From: Pseudomonadota bacterium
GTDB taxonomy: Bacteria; Myxococcota_A; Polyangia; Fen-1088
Assembly (NCBI GenBank): GCA_023438785.1
Contig: JAEXQJ010000197.1
Location: 1 to 8,470 of the forward strand
Direction of reading: 5' to 3'
DNA length: 8,470 bases
The notes beneath the pieces are model-generated. The model made no database searches and was not told the DNA's origin. It saw nothing but the letters and a program-made list of their open reading frames with translations. Both the position numbers and the translations under genes were made by a program. Positions 1-8,448 of the stretch are shown one piece after another. Each line of letters starts with the position of its first letter. Position 1 is the stretch's first letter.

Positions 1-88
1 CGCCTGGGTTCGTGTTTGAGCTTGTGTCTGAACAACTTGCCGCGGCAAAGAGGGCCGCGAGGGCAAGACAAGAAAGCGTGGCTTTCAT
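1..88 (-). CDS. Probable lipoprotein, N-terminal fragment (runs off left edge)
   Basis: Only the first 29 codons lie in the window. They begin with ATG at 88-86, preceded by a strong Shine-Dalgarno GGAGGT (103-98) with a 9-nt spacer. The translation is a textbook lipoprotein export signal: a short Lys-containing n-region (MKATLSC), a hydrophobic Leu/Ala core (LALAALFAAA), then a lipobox-like A-A-S-Cys with the acylated Cys at residue 19. It continues into a Ser/Thr/Asn-rich stretch (SDTSSNTNPG) typical of the flexible linker of surface lipoproteins. Position -3 of the lipobox is Ala rather than the preferred Leu. Serine at +2 (not Asp) would favour outer-membrane delivery by the E. coli rule, if it applies here. 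The mature domain is outside the window, so no function can be given. It is divergent from the AraC regulator, which may control it. Confidence 0.72.
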   Translation of the reverse strand, partial: MKATLSCLALAALFAAASCSDTSSNTNPG

Positions 89-110
89 GGTGGATGCACC
101 TCCGTTCGTG

Positions 111-129
111 CCGAGCCGAAGCGGCTCGG
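111..129. promoter_or_regulatory. Perfect inverted repeat between lipoprotein and araC-type genes
   Basis: CCGAGCCG-AAG-CGGCTCGG is an exact 8-bp-arm inverted repeat with a 3-nt centre, the strongest palindrome in this intergenic region. It lies just upstream of the lipoprotein ribosome-binding site (99-103). It could be a regulator-binding site, or a hairpin in the lipoprotein mRNA leader if transcription starts further right. It is not followed by a T-run on either strand, so a rho-independent terminator is unlikely. Confidence 0.45.
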
Positions 130-267
130 ATCTCCTATAGCGCTCGCGAAAACTCGATGACTACGGAAAGGTTGTTCGAACTAGGGTGAATTTGTGATTC
201 ATTCGCGAAGACGCGATGGCCCTCTGTGTCGTTAGGTGTGCTAGGTTGTGAGATACAGGGTGATTTT
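130..267. promoter_or_regulatory. Divergent promoter region, lipoprotein / AraC regulator
   Basis: This stretch is visibly more AT-rich than the flanking coding DNA, as expected for promoters. It holds short palindromes: GTTCGAAC at 174-181, GAAT-N5-ATTC at 188-200 and TTCGCGAA at 202-209. On the minus strand a TATAGG hexamer (139-134) could be a -10 for the lipoprotein gene. I find no convincing -35 for either direction, so exact promoters are not called. An 11-codon ORF (216-251) lies here without a good ribosome-binding site and is not annotated as a gene. Confidence 0.35.
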
Positions 268-1260
268 GTGAAGCGCCGCGCTTTCCCCCGATCCAAGCTC
301 GATCTCTGGCGGCGCAGCTCGTTCGAGGTCCTCACCTCTGAGGTGGTGGCTGGCCGGCAGGCCGGGCCCGAGCCGCCGCCGGAATGGGGGCCGACGTTGC
401 ACCAGCTCACCGACCTGTCTCGCAAGCCGGTGCCGGCCCCCGCCTGGTGGACGCCGAGCACGGCCTACTTCGGCAGCATCGAAACCCGCACCGATCCGTC
501 CTCCTACCACTGGGACGGCATGAAGCGCCTGGGGCGCGGTGATGCGCCGCTCTTCGCGTTTCAGCTCACCCTGGCCGGATGGGGCAATTTCCAGGTCTAC
601 GGGCAGCGCCCGCGGCGGGTGACGCCGGGCACGGCTTTCATCGCGCTCATGCCCTCGGGCCATCGCTACTACCTGCCTGAGGATTCGCCGGGCTGGACCT
701 TCGGCTGGGTTTCCATCCACCACCCGTATCTGCTCGAGCGCATGACCAAGCAGGTGGCCGCGATGGGGCCGTTCATCGAGGTCGCGGCAGGTGGCCCGCT
801 GGCGGCCATCGCGGTTCGTCTTATGCGGGGCGCGATCAAAAAGGACTTCCGCGATCGTTTCGAGGTCGAGCTGGCGCTCTTCCAGTTCTTGGTCGCCTGT
901 GAGCAATCCGCGCACAAGGCGAAGACCAGCTCGGGTGAGGGTGGGCGTCTGCTGGAGGAGGTGCGCTCACGCGTCGTGGCGGCCCTGCCCAACGCCCTTG
1001 ACGTCAATGCGCTAGCCGCGGAGTACGGCATGAGCCGCACGCACTTCAGCCACTTCTTTCGGGCTCGGACCGGATTGACGCCCGCTCGCTTCACGGCCGA
1101 GGTGCGCGTTCATCAGGCCGCGCGCATGCTGCTGGAGACGCGCGCGCCGCTCAAGCAGATCGCCAAGGACTGCGGCTTCGCCGATACGAACTACTTCTGC
1201 AAGGTCTTCCGGCGCTTCCAGCACATGAGCCCGGCGTCCTACCGTCGCGCCCTCGGTTGA
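268..1260 (+). CDS. AraC/XylS-family transcriptional regulator
   Basis: This is a 330-residue DNA-binding regulator. The C-terminal ~100 residues are a canonical AraC double helix-turn-helix: the first helix pair lies around 243-266 (ALAAEYGMSRTHFSHFFRAR), and the second around 292-315, ending in the family signature GFADTNYFCKVFRRF...SPASYR. Residues about 93-150 look like the beta-rich AraC cupin sensing domain (FQLTLAGWGNFQV, then PGTAFIALMPSGHRYYLPE), which would bind a small ligand that cannot be named. The length fits two-domain AraC activators. I chose GTG at 268 because AGGG (257-260) sits 7 nt upstream. An in-frame GTG at 226 would add 14 residues but has no ribosome-binding site. 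The gene is divergent from a lipoprotein gene, a plausible target, and convergent with the hybrid kinase, 38 bp from its stop. No obvious terminator lies between them. Confidence 0.93.
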   Translation: MKRRAFPRSKLDLWRRSSFEVLTSEVVAGRQAGPEPPPEWGPTLHQLTDLSRKPVPAPAWWTPSTAYFGSIETRTDPSSYHWDGMKRLGRGDAPLFAFQLTLAGWGNFQVYGQRPRRVTPGTAFIALMPSGHRYYLPEDSPGWTFGWVSIHHPYLLERMTKQVAAMGPFIEVAAGGPLAAIAVRLMRGAIKKDFRDRFEVELALFQFLVACEQSAHKAKTSSGEGGRLLEEVRSRVVAALPNALDVNALAAEYGMSRTHFSHFFRARTGLTPARFTAEVRVHQAARMLLETRAPLKQIAKDCGFADTNYFCKVFRRFQHMSPASYRRALG

Positions 1261-1298
1261 CGTTCGCCCCGGCCCACCGAAGAGCCCGGCGGAGGCCC

Positions 1299-3738
1299 TC
1301 AGGACGCGGACCGTTTTCGGTCCAGGACCTCGCGGACCTTGCGCGCCAGCGCGTCCAGGGTGTACGGCTTGGCGAGAAAATCGATGGACGGTTCGAGGCT
1401 GCCGTCCTGGCTGCTGACGGCCGGCGGGTAGCCCGAGGTGAGCAAGACCCTGAGGTGCGGACGTCGGCGTAGGCACGCCTCGGCCAGCGTCTTGCCGTCG
1501 ATGCCCGGCATGACCACATCGGTGAGCAACAGGGTTATGGACTCGGAGATGTCACCGAGGGCCGTCAAGGCGGCATTGCCACTCGGGTAGGCGTACACCC
1601 GGTATCCGAGGTGGTCGAGATGCTGCTTGGCGACGCGGCGGATGGCCGCATCGTCCTCGACCAACAAGATGCCCTCGTGCCCCCCGTCACTCGTGGGCTT
1701 CCGGTCCGAGGGCGCGGGCTCGGGCGTGTCCTCCACGCGGGGAAGATACACGTTGAAGGTCGTTCCCTGGTTGACCTCGGAAAGGACCTCGATGTGGCCC
1801 CCGTGCTGTCTCACGGCGCCGTAGACCATCGCCAGGCCCAGCCCGGTGCCGCGCCCGATTTCCTTGGTGGTGAAGAACGGCTCGAACAAGCGACTCTTCA
1901 CCTCCGGCCCCATGCCCACGCCAGTGTCGGACACGGCGAGCAGGACATACTCGCCGGGCAGCACGTCGGGCGTGCGTCGGCAATACTCATGGTCCAGCAC
2001 CGTCGTCGCGGTTTGGACGGTCAGCGTGCCACCCGCCGCCATCGCGTCGCGGGCGTTCACGGCGAGGTTGATCAGGATCTGGTCCAACTGCCCCGCATCC
2101 ATGCGGACGCGCCCGATTCCTTCATCCAGCTTGCACGACAGCCGCACTTGCCCGCCCAGGAGGCGAGTCAGCATTTGCGCCATGTTGCGGACGACCCCGT
2201 TGAGGTCCAAGACCTTCGGAACGACGGCCTGCTTGCGCGAGAAGGCGAGCAGTTGGCGGGTGAGGTGCGAGGCGGATTGGACGGCCTTGCGTATCTCGAG
2301 CAGGTTGCCCGCCGCCCGGGCGCTGGGATGGACTTCCTCTTGGGCCAGCGCTGCATTCGCGTCCATGGCCGTGAGGAGGTTGTTGAAGTCGTGGGCCACG
2401 CCCCCGGCGAGCTGTCCAATCGCCTCCATGCGTTGAGCGGCGTTCAACTGTGCTTCCAGGCGCCGCCGCTCCTCCTCGGCTCGACGGATGGCGCTCACGT
2501 CCTGCAGGACGCCCGTAATCCCCGGCTGGTTCGCCTTGGCGCTCAAACCGGGCCGGGCGAGAAGGCGCAGATGTCGGGTCTCGCCACCGGGAAGGTTGAG
2601 GCGATAGATGAAATCACAAGGCTCGCCCGATGCCGCGACGCTGGCTAGAGTCGTCTCCACCTGCGCTCGGTCCTCGGGGTGCACACGCGACAGGAAGGCC
2701 GCATAGGTCGGCTTGTCGGCGTCCGCCTCGATGCCAAGCAGGGGGTAGATCCCTGGAGACCATGACATCTCGTCGGCCCCGGGGCTGAGGTGCCAGTGCC
2801 CCATCCGCGAGATCTCGTGGGCCTCGCGCAGTCGCGCCTCGCTCTCGCGCAAGGCCAACTCGGCCTGCTTCTGGAACGTGATGTCGCGAACGTAGGCCAC
2901 GGACATGCGCGGTTTGCCCGCGGCGTCGCGCAACCACGTGGACGTCACCACGCCCCACATCACGTGGCCATCTTTGTGAATGAAGCGCTTCTCGAACTCC
3001 GGCTCGCAGGGCACACCCGCCACGCACTTGCGGATCCACTCCGCGCTTCGTTCCAAGTCGTCCGGGTGGGTGACCACGGCGAGCGAGCTGGAGAGCAGTT
3101 CCTCTTTGGTGTAGCCGAACATCCGGCATACCGTGGGGTTCACGGCCATGTAGGTGCCGTCGGCGCGGAAGAGGCTCATCCCCAGGGGGGAATGCTCAAA
3201 GGCGATGCGGAACTTCTCTTCGTTTTCCTGGAACGTCTCTTCGGCCAGACGCCGTTCCGTGATGTCTTGCGCGTAGACCAACACGGCGCAGCCGATTCCG
3301 GATCGATCGCGTTGCACCTGCAGATTCAGCGAGGTCCAGATGAGGTTGCCGGACTTGCGTTGGCAACGCGCCTCCATGGCGAGCGCCTTGCCATCCTCAG
3401 CCCGCGCCAACCACTGCTGCAACAGCTCCCGGTCCTCTCGGGACAGGAAATCGTCCAGCCCGCGTCCGACGAGCTCGTCGGCGCCGTAGCCGAGCATCTG
3501 GCGCAGTACCGCGTTCGTGAGCAGCAGGCGGCCGTCCATGGCGAGCAACGCCATGCCGAAGGGCGCGTTGTCGAAGGCGGCACGGAGGATCTCTACTTCG
3601 CTCAATGGCAAATCGAGGGCAGTAAACGTGTCTAGGGCGTTGCTGGCCATCAGTTCTGGAACTGCAAGCCGCTCGCGCACGGTTGTAACACGGGCACACC
3701 GACTAATGTGAACTGCCCCACGGGATCGCGGGCGATCC

Positions 3739-3749
<11 letters not shown>
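1299..3749 (-). CDS. Triple-PAS hybrid sensor histidine kinase with C-terminal receiver
   Basis: This 816-residue cytoplasmic sensor kinase has no membrane segment or signal peptide. Three PAS domains lie at about 52-168, 174-297 and 303-425; each of the first two ends in a DIT motif. HisKA follows with His453 in GGVAHDFNN. The ATPase domain (about 540-670) shows the N-box Asn561/Asn565, G1 box D608-T-G-V-G-M-G, F-box EPFFTTK, and G2 box GTGLGL at 634-639. A receiver (about 693-808) has acidic E698-D699-D700, phospho-acceptor Asp744, Thr771 and Lys794-Pro795. All catalytic residues are present, so it should autophosphorylate and pass phosphate to its own receiver. The ATG start overlaps the end of the response-regulator gene by 11 nt and has GAGGGGAG 5 nt upstream (inside that gene), which indicates translational coupling. 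It is the last gene of the operon. The ligands of the PAS domains cannot be read from the sequence, and its partner is inferred to be the neighbouring regulator. Confidence 0.95.
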
Positions 3750-5114
<1,365 letters not shown>

Positions 5115-5118
<4 letters not shown>

Positions 5119-6968
5119 GCTGCCCCCTCGACCATGCTGCGGCGAACCGGAAGTACCACCGTCGCTTCGCAGCCCCCTCCGTCGCGATTCCTGAGATCGA
5201 CAAACCCTCCGTGGGCACGCGCGATCTTTTGACAAACCGACAGACCCAGCCCGGTTCCGTTCCTTTTGGTGGTGAAGAACGGCCGCAGGCAATCCGCCGC
5301 GCTGGCGGGCAGGCCGGGGCCGCGGTCCTCCACGGTGATGGCCAGTTCGAGGCCACTCTGCCTGGCGCGGCAGCACACCTCGCCGGCCGCGGGCGTAGCC
5401 TCGAGGGCGTTGAGCAAGAGATTGAAGACCACGTGCCGCAGGGCCTCGTAATCAGCCTCGATGGTCAGCTCAGGTGCGACCTCGCAGCGAATGGTCTTGC
5501 CGGCCAGACGATGGGCGCTGGCGAGCAGGCGGCGGGCGTCGTCGAGGAGCTCCGCGACACGGATCGAGGCGACGCTCATCTCCCTCCGGGCTGCCAGGTA
5601 GTCCTTGAGAATCATGTCCATGCGCACGACCTCCTTCACCACGGCGGCCAGAATGGGACGCTGACTGGGGGCGGTCTCCGGCGCGTGCAGCAGGCTATCG
5701 AGTGTGGCGCCGATGGCCACCAACGGGTTGCGGATCTCGTGGGCCAGGTGAGCCGCCATCTCGCCCATGGTGGCCAGCCGCTCCTGGTGTAACAGGTGAT
5801 CCGAATCCCGTCTGGCCGGCTGTCGCAGCACGACGAGAAAGCCGACCAGTTGGTGCGCGTCGTCGGCCAGGAGCAGGGTCTCCGCGCACACCGCAACCAG
5901 GCCCCCGTCTCGGCGGCGCGCCACCGTGGTCCGTTCGGCAGACGCTTTCTGCGGATCCAGGGCCTGCTGGCTGAGGATGTCCATCACCTCGTCCAGGGCC
6001 GGGAAGAGGGCCCCGAGGTGCTGGCCGGTCACCTCTGCCGATTCGTAGCCCAGCATCTGCGCCGCGGCCGCGTTGCACGAGGTGACGTGCAGGTCGGGAT
6101 CCAGGAACAGGGCAGGGGCCGGCTCGCCCAGGGTCAGGCGCACGAGTTGATGCTCGAGCGCGGACGAGGCGTCTCGTCGCCCGGAGAGCTGGACGAGAAC
6201 CCCCTGCGTGGCCTCGAAATCGAGGCGGGAGAAAGTGAGGCGCAGCTCATCCGCGACATCCACGTGCTGGCGCTGAGGCCGTGTCCCGTCGAGGTAGCCG
6301 CGTGCATGGCCGCCGATGGTGCGCAGGAGGGTGGGGTCGCGCAGGACCCGTTCGATGGCTGAACCTCCTCGTGGCCCGTGACCGCGCAAGTCGCCTCGCG
6401 CGTCGAAGAGCAGGCTGTCGACCTCACAGTCGGGGATCTGCTCGAAGAGCGCTTGCCGCTGGCCGAGCAGATCGTTTTCGACGATCTCGCCAATCCGCCT
6501 CGCGTAACGCAGGAGCACCTCGCGTTGCTGCCGGCTGAAGGCCTGGGTTCCTTGCTTCTCGAAGAGGAGAACGCCGTAGGTCCGCGTGGCGCTGAGGGCG
6601 GGCACGCAGGCGAAGCGACGTTCGCCCACCAGGGCCGCCAAGAGGGAGAGCACGGCGGGAGGTAGGGCCGTCCCGACCAGTTCGGCGAAGGAGGCCGTCT
6701 CGCAGAAGAGGGCCTCGCGCCAGGAGCGGGCGACCAGACTCCCTTCGGCTCTCGCCATGGGCCACGCGAACCTGCGGAAGGGGGAGCCCAGCGCCTTCTC
6801 GATCTCCGCGATGACGGGCAGGGCGCCAGCCGTGATGCCCAAGTGGACCCGCACCTGGGCGGCCCTTTCGTCGAAAAGGATCAGGTTCGTGGAATCGCAG
6901 CCGACGATCTTGGCTGCACCACGCAGAACCGATTCCAGGAACTGAGCCAAATCCGCCGAGCCCACCAT
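5115..6968 (-). CDS. Soluble GAF/PAS sensor histidine kinase
   Basis: A 617-residue kinase with no predicted membrane segment, so it should sense a cytoplasmic signal. An N-terminal GAF-like domain (about 5-165) is followed by a poorly conserved PAS-like segment (about 180-265). A clearer PAS domain follows (about 275-385: ALFLDPDLHVTSCNAAAAQM, LGYESAEVTG). HisKA has His410 in HLAHEIRNPL. The ATPase domain has Asn516/Asn520, G1 D548-R-G-P-G, FFTTK and G2 GTGLGL (571-576). The NtrB/AtoS-like H-box and the 4-nt ATGA overlap with the response-regulator gene make it the likeliest direct partner of that regulator. The frame stays open upstream to 7205, but the first ~79 residues are arginine/proline-rich, unlike any domain, and would cover the divergent promoter. 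I therefore chose ATG 6968, just before the GAF domain. It has no ribosome-binding site, and a -10-like TATCAT lies 9 nt upstream, so the mRNA may be nearly leaderless. Confidence 0.92.
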
Positions 6969-6977
6969 CGAGGGCGC

Positions 6978-6983
6978 ATGATA
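6978..6983 (-). promoter_or_regulatory. Candidate -10 element for the kinase/regulator operon
   Basis: On the minus strand this reads TATCAT (5 of 6 to the sigma-70 consensus), ending 9 nt before the chosen ATG of the GAF/PAS kinase. Transcription would then begin within about 3 nt of the start codon, which would explain the missing Shine-Dalgarno. The corresponding -35 region (TTCCCT at about 18-nt spacing) is weak, so this is tentative. Confidence 0.3.
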
Positions 6984-7025
6984 CGCAGAGGAGCCCGCGT
7001 AAGGGAATCGGGTTCGGGGGGGCAG

Positions 7026-7043
7026 GCGTGCGGATTCGCACGC
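7026..7043. promoter_or_regulatory. Candidate enhancer (activator-binding) palindrome 1
   Basis: GCGTGCG-GATT-CGCACGC is an exact 7-bp-arm inverted repeat centred about 125 bp upstream of the start site predicted for the U32 gene. That is within the range where NtrC-type activators bind (about -80 to -150). It contains TGCGGA (7029-7034), the reverse complement of TCCGCA, which occurs downstream at 7053-7058 and 7064-7069. In DNA this GC-rich some palindromes arise by chance, so the role is inferred from position and repetition. Confidence 0.5.
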
Positions 7044-7052
7044 GCGGGTGGT

Positions 7053-7069
7053 TCCGCACGGACTCCGCA
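7053..7069. repeat. Two TCCGCA direct half-sites, 11 bp apart
   Basis: TCCGCA occurs at 7053-7058 and 7064-7069, starting 11 bp apart, about one helical turn, so both copies face the same side of the DNA. The same hexamer in inverted orientation forms part of palindrome 1 (7029-7034). The arrangement suits cooperative binding of a helix-turn-helix dimer array such as the adjacent sigma-54 activator. Confidence 0.35.
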
Positions 7070-7072
7070 AAC

Positions 7073-7085
7073 CCTGCGCCGCAGG
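7073..7085. promoter_or_regulatory. Candidate enhancer palindrome 2
   Basis: CCTGCG-C-CGCAGG is an exact 6-bp-arm inverted repeat, centred about 81 bp upstream of the predicted U32 start site. It shares the TGCG...CGCA core with palindrome 1 but with a 1-nt rather than 4-nt centre, so the two may not be equivalent sites. Confidence 0.4.
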
Positions 7086-7100
7086 AGGCGGCTGCAAATC

Positions 7101-7115
7101 CGCGGGATGCCCGCG
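7101..7115. promoter_or_regulatory. Inverted repeat between enhancer cluster and sigma-54 promoter
   Basis: CGCGGG-ATG-CCCGCG is an exact 6-bp-arm inverted repeat about 52 bp upstream of the predicted start site. It differs in sequence from the two TGCG/CGCA palindromes. It lies where a DNA-bending protein or second regulator might bind, but it could be a chance product of high GC. Confidence 0.25.
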
Positions 7116-7133
7116 CACCGGCTGGCGGGCAGG

Positions 7134-7149
7134 TGGTGCGGGCCTTGCA
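7134..7149 (+). promoter_or_regulatory. Sigma-54 (RpoN) -24/-12 promoter for the U32 gene
   Basis: TGGTGCGGGCCTTGCA matches the sigma-54 consensus TGGCACG-N4-TTGCW at all but two defined positions. It keeps the invariant GG (7135-7136) and GC (7147-7148) with exactly 10 nt between them. Transcription would start near 7160, followed by a Shine-Dalgarno (7169-7174) and the ATG at 7183, all in correct order and spacing. The gene directly across the divergent region's operon encodes a sigma-54 activator with an intact GAFTGA loop, which strongly supports the call. Confidence 0.75.
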
Positions 7150-7182
7150 ACGGCGGCGACCCATGACGAAAGGGCTCGCACG

Positions 7183-8448
7183 ATGAAACTCTCGGTCGCC
7201 TGCAACTTCGACGAGGCCCTCTTGGAGGGGCTGGCGGGGTATCCGGTCTACGAGGTCTACGGGAAGCTCACCAGGGATTACTTCGGCGGGGGCCGCCCGG
7301 CCTTCTACCTGCCCGAGGTGAACCGAAGCCGGCTCGAACGTACCGTGAAGAAGGCCCACGAGAAGGGCATTCAGTTCAACTACCTGCTGAACGCATCTGC
7401 CATGGGCAACACGGAGTTCACCCGCGTCGGCCAGCGCAAGATGGAAGAGATGCTCGCGTGGGTGGACGGCGCGGGCGTCGACTCGATCACCGTGGCCAAC
7501 GTCTACTTCCTCCGGCTCATCAAGAAGCGCCATCCCCGGCTCAGCGTGCGGGTGAGCTCGCATCGCTTCACGGATACGCCGCGCAAGGTGCGCTTCTGGG
7601 TGGACAACGGCGCCAACGTCATCGTGGTGTCCGAGGTGGGCGTGCACCGCGAGTTCGCCACGCTCGCGGCGATGAAGGAGGCCGCGCAAGGGGTCGATCT
7701 GCAGCTCATCGTGAACAATTGGTGTCGTCAGGACTGCGCCATCGCCGGCAATCACGCGGTTGCGCTGTCGGCCGCCTCGCAGGCCAAGAATCGCGGTTTC
7801 CCGCTGGACTACTGCTCGATCCTTTGCAACCACGTCCGCCTGCGCGACCCCGTGAACTACGTTCGCGCCAACTGGATTCGCCCGGAGGATTTGCACCACT
7901 ACGAGAAGCTCGGGTACGAGACCTTCAAGATCGTCGAGCGCAACACGCCGACGCAGATCCTGCTGGAGAGGGTGAAGGCCTACGCCCAGCGCCGCTATGA
8001 CGGCAACCTGCTCGACCTGGTACAGAACTACGCCTACCCGAAGGACAAGCTGGGGGTCGTGGGCAGGGACTCCCACTCCTTCAGGCGCATGTTCAAGTAC
8101 TTCATCAAGCCCTTCACGGTGAACCTGTTGCGCTTCCGCAAGCTGGTCGATTTCGGGCGCGCGGCGAGCATGCTCTACCCGCGCGAGGGCGCCAATCCCG
8201 TCATCATCGACAATCGCGCCCTCGACGGCTTTCTCGAGCGCTTCCTGGGGCAGGGGTGCCAGTCGGTCGATTGCGAGAGTTGCCGTTACTGTCACGAGTG
8301 GGCGGCGCGCGCGGTCACCATCGACCCGGAATGGCGGGGCAAGCTGCAGCCCATGTACGAAGACCTGCTGGGTGATATCGAAGGCGGCGGTTTCTGGGAG
8401 CCGTACACGCGGACCGTGGCGCGACGATTGCGGGGGCGCGCCTCGTGA
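7183..8448 (+). CDS. U32 family protein ('peptidase U32', COG0826), putative Fe-S protein
   Basis: This 421-residue soluble protein starts MKLSVACNFD and has the TIM-barrel-like pattern of the U32 family (VYEVYGKL, FNYLLNASAMGN, DSITVANVYFLRLIKK, LQLIVNNWC, DYCSILCNHV, WIRPEDLHHYE, FKIVERNTPT). Cys181, Cys185, Cys211 and Cys215 form a four-Cys set placed like the [4Fe-4S] ligands of UbiU/UbiV. A second set, Cys359, Cys364, Cys367 and Cys370 (C-x4-C-x2-C-x2-C), lies near the C-terminus. Characterised relatives (UbiU/UbiV, RlhA, TrhP) act in oxygen-independent hydroxylation of ubiquinone precursors, 23S rRNA or tRNA, so protease activity should not be assumed; the substrate here is unknown. ATG 7183 is chosen because AAAGGG (7169-7174) lies 8 nt upstream, whereas the longer frame from 7048 would overlap the sigma-54 promoter. 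The stop overlaps the next gene as GTGA. Confidence 0.9.
   Translation: MKLSVACNFDEALLEGLAGYPVYEVYGKLTRDYFGGGRPAFYLPEVNRSRLERTVKKAHEKGIQFNYLLNASAMGNTEFTRVGQRKMEEMLAWVDGAGVDSITVANVYFLRLIKKRHPRLSVRVSSHRFTDTPRKVRFWVDNGANVIVVSEVGVHREFATLAAMKEAAQGVDLQLIVNNWCRQDCAIAGNHAVALSAASQAKNRGFPLDYCSILCNHVRLRDPVNYVRANWIRPEDLHHYEKLGYETFKIVERNTPTQILLERVKAYAQRRYDGNLLDLVQNYAYPKDKLGVVGRDSHSFRRMFKYFIKPFTVNLLRFRKLVDFGRAASMLYPREGANPVIIDNRALDGFLERFLGQGCQSVDCESCRYCHEWAARAVTIDPEWRGKLQPMYEDLLGDIEGGGFWEPYTRTVARRLRGRAS

Noticed and set aside
37..48. Perfect 12-bp palindrome TTGCCGCGGCAA
   Set aside because: It falls inside the signal-peptide codons of the minus-strand lipoprotein gene and is readily explained by Ala codons; no independent support as an operator.
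3..140. Plus-strand open frame ending at TAG 138-140, resembling the C-terminus of an upstream gene
   Set aside because: Its third-position GC is much lower than in the neighbouring genes, and the minus strand carries a lipoprotein signal sequence with a strong ribosome-binding site over the same bases.
216..251. 11-codon upstream ORF (MALCVVRCARL) before the AraC gene, possible leader peptide
   Set aside because: There is only a weak purine run before the ATG and no attenuator hairpin after it. Such short frames occur by chance.
1261..1298. Possible bidirectional terminator between the convergent AraC and hybrid-kinase genes
   Set aside because: The 38-bp gap is GC-rich but has no convincing stem-loop followed by a T-run in either direction.
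1611..2648. 345-codon open frame on the plus strand opposite the hybrid kinase
   Set aside because: It is fully antisense to the kinase ATPase and HisKA domains, whose motifs are intact. The translation has no domain and the frame has no ribosome-binding site; it is a shadow frame.
5119..5376. N-terminal extension of the sigma-54 regulator to 5376
   Set aside because: It overlaps the kinase ATPase domain in another frame. ATG 5118, with its ATGA overlap and GAGGGGG, starts exactly at the receiver domain.
7048..7182. N-terminal extension of the U32 gene starting at GTG 7048
   Set aside because: It would place the sigma-54 promoter and the palindromes inside the coding sequence, and its residues are low-complexity Gly/Arg/Ala. 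ATG 7183 has a proper Shine-Dalgarno and the family's normal N-terminus (MKLSVACNFD).
6969..7205. N-terminal extension of the GAF/PAS kinase to 7205
   Set aside because: The added residues are Arg/Pro/Ala-rich with no domain and would overlap the U32 start codon and its promoter. It is open only because stop codons are rare in GC-rich DNA.
6424..8295. Long (623-codon) open frame on the minus strand opposite the U32 gene, extending into the GAF/PAS kinase region
   Set aside because: It lies antisense to a clear U32 gene and crosses the divergent promoter region. Its translation is rich in Arg, His, Gly and Val without a recognisable domain, as expected of a mirror frame in GC-rich DNA.
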